Source of the DNA: Robiginitomaculum sp.
GTDB lineage: Bacteria > Pseudomonadota > Alphaproteobacteria > Caulobacterales > Maricaulaceae
Direction of reading: 5' to 3'
NCBI GenBank assembly: GCA_002733735.2
Contig: NVWT02000012.1
Span: forward strand, 99-5,580
Length of the DNA: 5,482 bases
A program made the translations under genes and the position numbers. Below are positions 4,613 through 5,482 of this stretch, piece after piece; the stretch's first letter is position 1, and the number at the start of each line of letters is the position of its first letter. The notes below the pieces were generated by a model that saw only the letters and a program-made list of their open reading frames with translations, searched no databases and was not told where the DNA came from.

Positions 4613-5482
4613 TTACAATATTAGTGACTTGCCAACAGGCAAACGAGTTGCCCGGTGAATATGTACGTTCATCACCAGACCAAAGCCGATCATCACCGCC
4701 AACATTACCGTTCCACCATAAGATATAAGCGGTAAAGGAACCCCAACAACCGGCAATAAGCCGGTGACCATTCCCACATTAACCAATACATATAATCCGA
4801 ATGTAGCGGTGATGCCGCTAGCCAGCATTCTTCCAAAATTCGATCTACAGCGAATAGCGATATAAAATCCGACGATAATCACCATGAAGTATAAGCTCAA
4901 CACTCCCATCGAGCCGAAAAAACCAAACTCTTCACCAACCATAGTAAAGATAAAATCAGTTTGTTTTTCCGGCAAGAAATTCAAATTAGACTGACTTCCA
5001 TTCAAGAAACCCTTACCGTCGACACCACCGGAACCCAGAGCAATTTTTGACTGCAAAATATGATAACCAGAACCCAGTGGATCATCTTCGGGGTTCAAAA
5101 AGGTGTTGATCCGTCGCCACTGATATTCTTTAAGCCCAAACCTCATAAATAAGGGCAAACCAATTGCCAGCGCTAAGCAACCCGCAACAATTATTCGCCA
5201 ATTCAAACCCGCCAGAAAAATCATCGAAACACCAATAGCGCCAACCAGAATTGCAGTACCAAGATCCGGTTGTTTCAAAACCAAGAACAATGGCAGCGCA
5301 ACCATAGTAAACGGCACCAACAAATCCCGAAGTTTCTTTAACTCTCCCGATGTGTGCAGATATCGCGATAAGCCTAACACCAATGCCAATTTCATCATTT
5401 CCGAAGGCTGCAACCTTATCGGCCCAACATCCAACCACCGCTGCGCCCCCATCGCAGTGGCGCCAAAAAACTCGACCCCAAG
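4613..5482 (-). CDS. rodA: Peptidoglycan glycosyltransferase RodA (SEDS family), 5' end cut by window edge
   Basis: RodA polymerises lipid II into glycan strands for side-wall elongation, working with its class B PBP partner PBP2 in the elongasome. The visible 289 residues cover the C-terminal three quarters or so, counting from LGVEFFGATAMGAQRWLDVG at the right edge. The frame is open to the window end, so the ATG at 5450-5452 is internal; the RodA N-terminal helices lie outside. Visible SEDS landmarks in order (fragment numbering): GAQRWLDVG and LQPSEMMKLA near the start, QPDLGTAI (71-78), DPLGSGYHILQSKIALGSGG, then FLPEKQTDFIFTMVGEEFGF with the conserved catalytic-loop Asp176, and VNVGMVTGLLPVVGVPLPL plus ISYGGT near the C-terminus. 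FtsW-specific features are not seen, and GAQRWLDVG with a short tail favours RodA. It is convergent with ccmABCD and functionally unrelated to it. Confidence 0.96.
   Translation of the reverse strand, partial: LGVEFFGATAMGAQRWLDVGPIRLQPSEMMKLALVLGLSRYLHTSGELKKLRDLLVPFTMVALPLFLVLKQPDLGTAILVGAIGVSMIFLAGLNWRIIVAGCLALAIGLPLFMRFGLKEYQWRRINTFLNPEDDPLGSGYHILQSKIALGSGGVDGKGFLNGSQSNLNFLPEKQTDFIFTMVGEEFGFFGSMGVLSLYFMVIIVGFYIAIRCRSNFGRMLASGITATFGLYVLVNVGMVTGLLPVVGVPLPLISYGGTVMLAVMIGFGLVMNVHIHRATRLPVGKSLIL

Noticed and set aside
5450..5452. ATG at 5450-5452 as the start of a short RodA
   Set aside because: The frame stays open to the window edge and the upstream residues LGVEFFGATA match the internal region before GAQRW in RodA proteins, so the true start is outside.

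Overview
The window reads as proteobacterial chromosome, probably from an alphaproteobacterium. It carries four consecutive genes for System I (Ccm) cytochrome c maturation, a divergent fifth ccm gene, the end of a cell-elongation gene (rodA) and an outer-membrane beta-barrel gene. The alphaproteobacterial guess rests on remembered family patterns: in CcmC the stretch HPLADTAARAAAPIGA followed by WGKPMWGAYWVWDARLTS, and in RodA the stretch KQTDFIFTMVGEEFG. It is an inference, not a database result.

Layout. 1-660 (minus) is a signal-peptide-bearing outer-membrane barrel protein that runs off the left edge with at most a short C-terminal tail missing. 661-881 is a short AT-rich leader holding dyads. 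882-1313 (minus) is ccmE, the periplasmic heme chaperone. 1314-1536 is the divergent control region between ccmE and ccmA. 1537-3764 (plus) is a compact ccmA-ccmB-ccmC-ccmD operon with 4 bp and 8 bp overlaps at ccmA/ccmB and ccmC/ccmD; ccmD is only 52 codons long. 3765-4612 is an 848 bp stretch between convergent genes with no credible protein gene. It is packed with hairpins and with at least three kinds of repeat. 4613-5482 (minus) is the C-terminal part of RodA, running off the right edge.

How the genes work together. CcmC binds heme at the periplasmic face of the inner membrane and, helped by CcmD, loads it onto the conserved histidine of CcmE. The CcmA-CcmB ABC transporter then uses ATP to release holo-CcmE for delivery to the CcmF/H ligation machinery. 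The window has the heme-trafficking half (A, B, C, D, E) but not ccmF, ccmG or ccmH, which must lie elsewhere if the pathway is complete. RodA is the SEDS glycan polymerase of the elongasome and has no functional link to the ccm genes.

The most unusual part is 4136-4450. Three complete copies and one truncated copy of an approximately 80-110 bp element can each fold into two hairpins, and one stem shows a compensated base-pair change between copies. Next to it lie a CCCTCTCCC-type hairpin repeat and a TTCGACAGGC-type repeat, both resembling motifs scattered through many Gram-negative genomes. I see no clear new defence, mobile or catalytic system; the repeat cluster is the main candidate for something undescribed.
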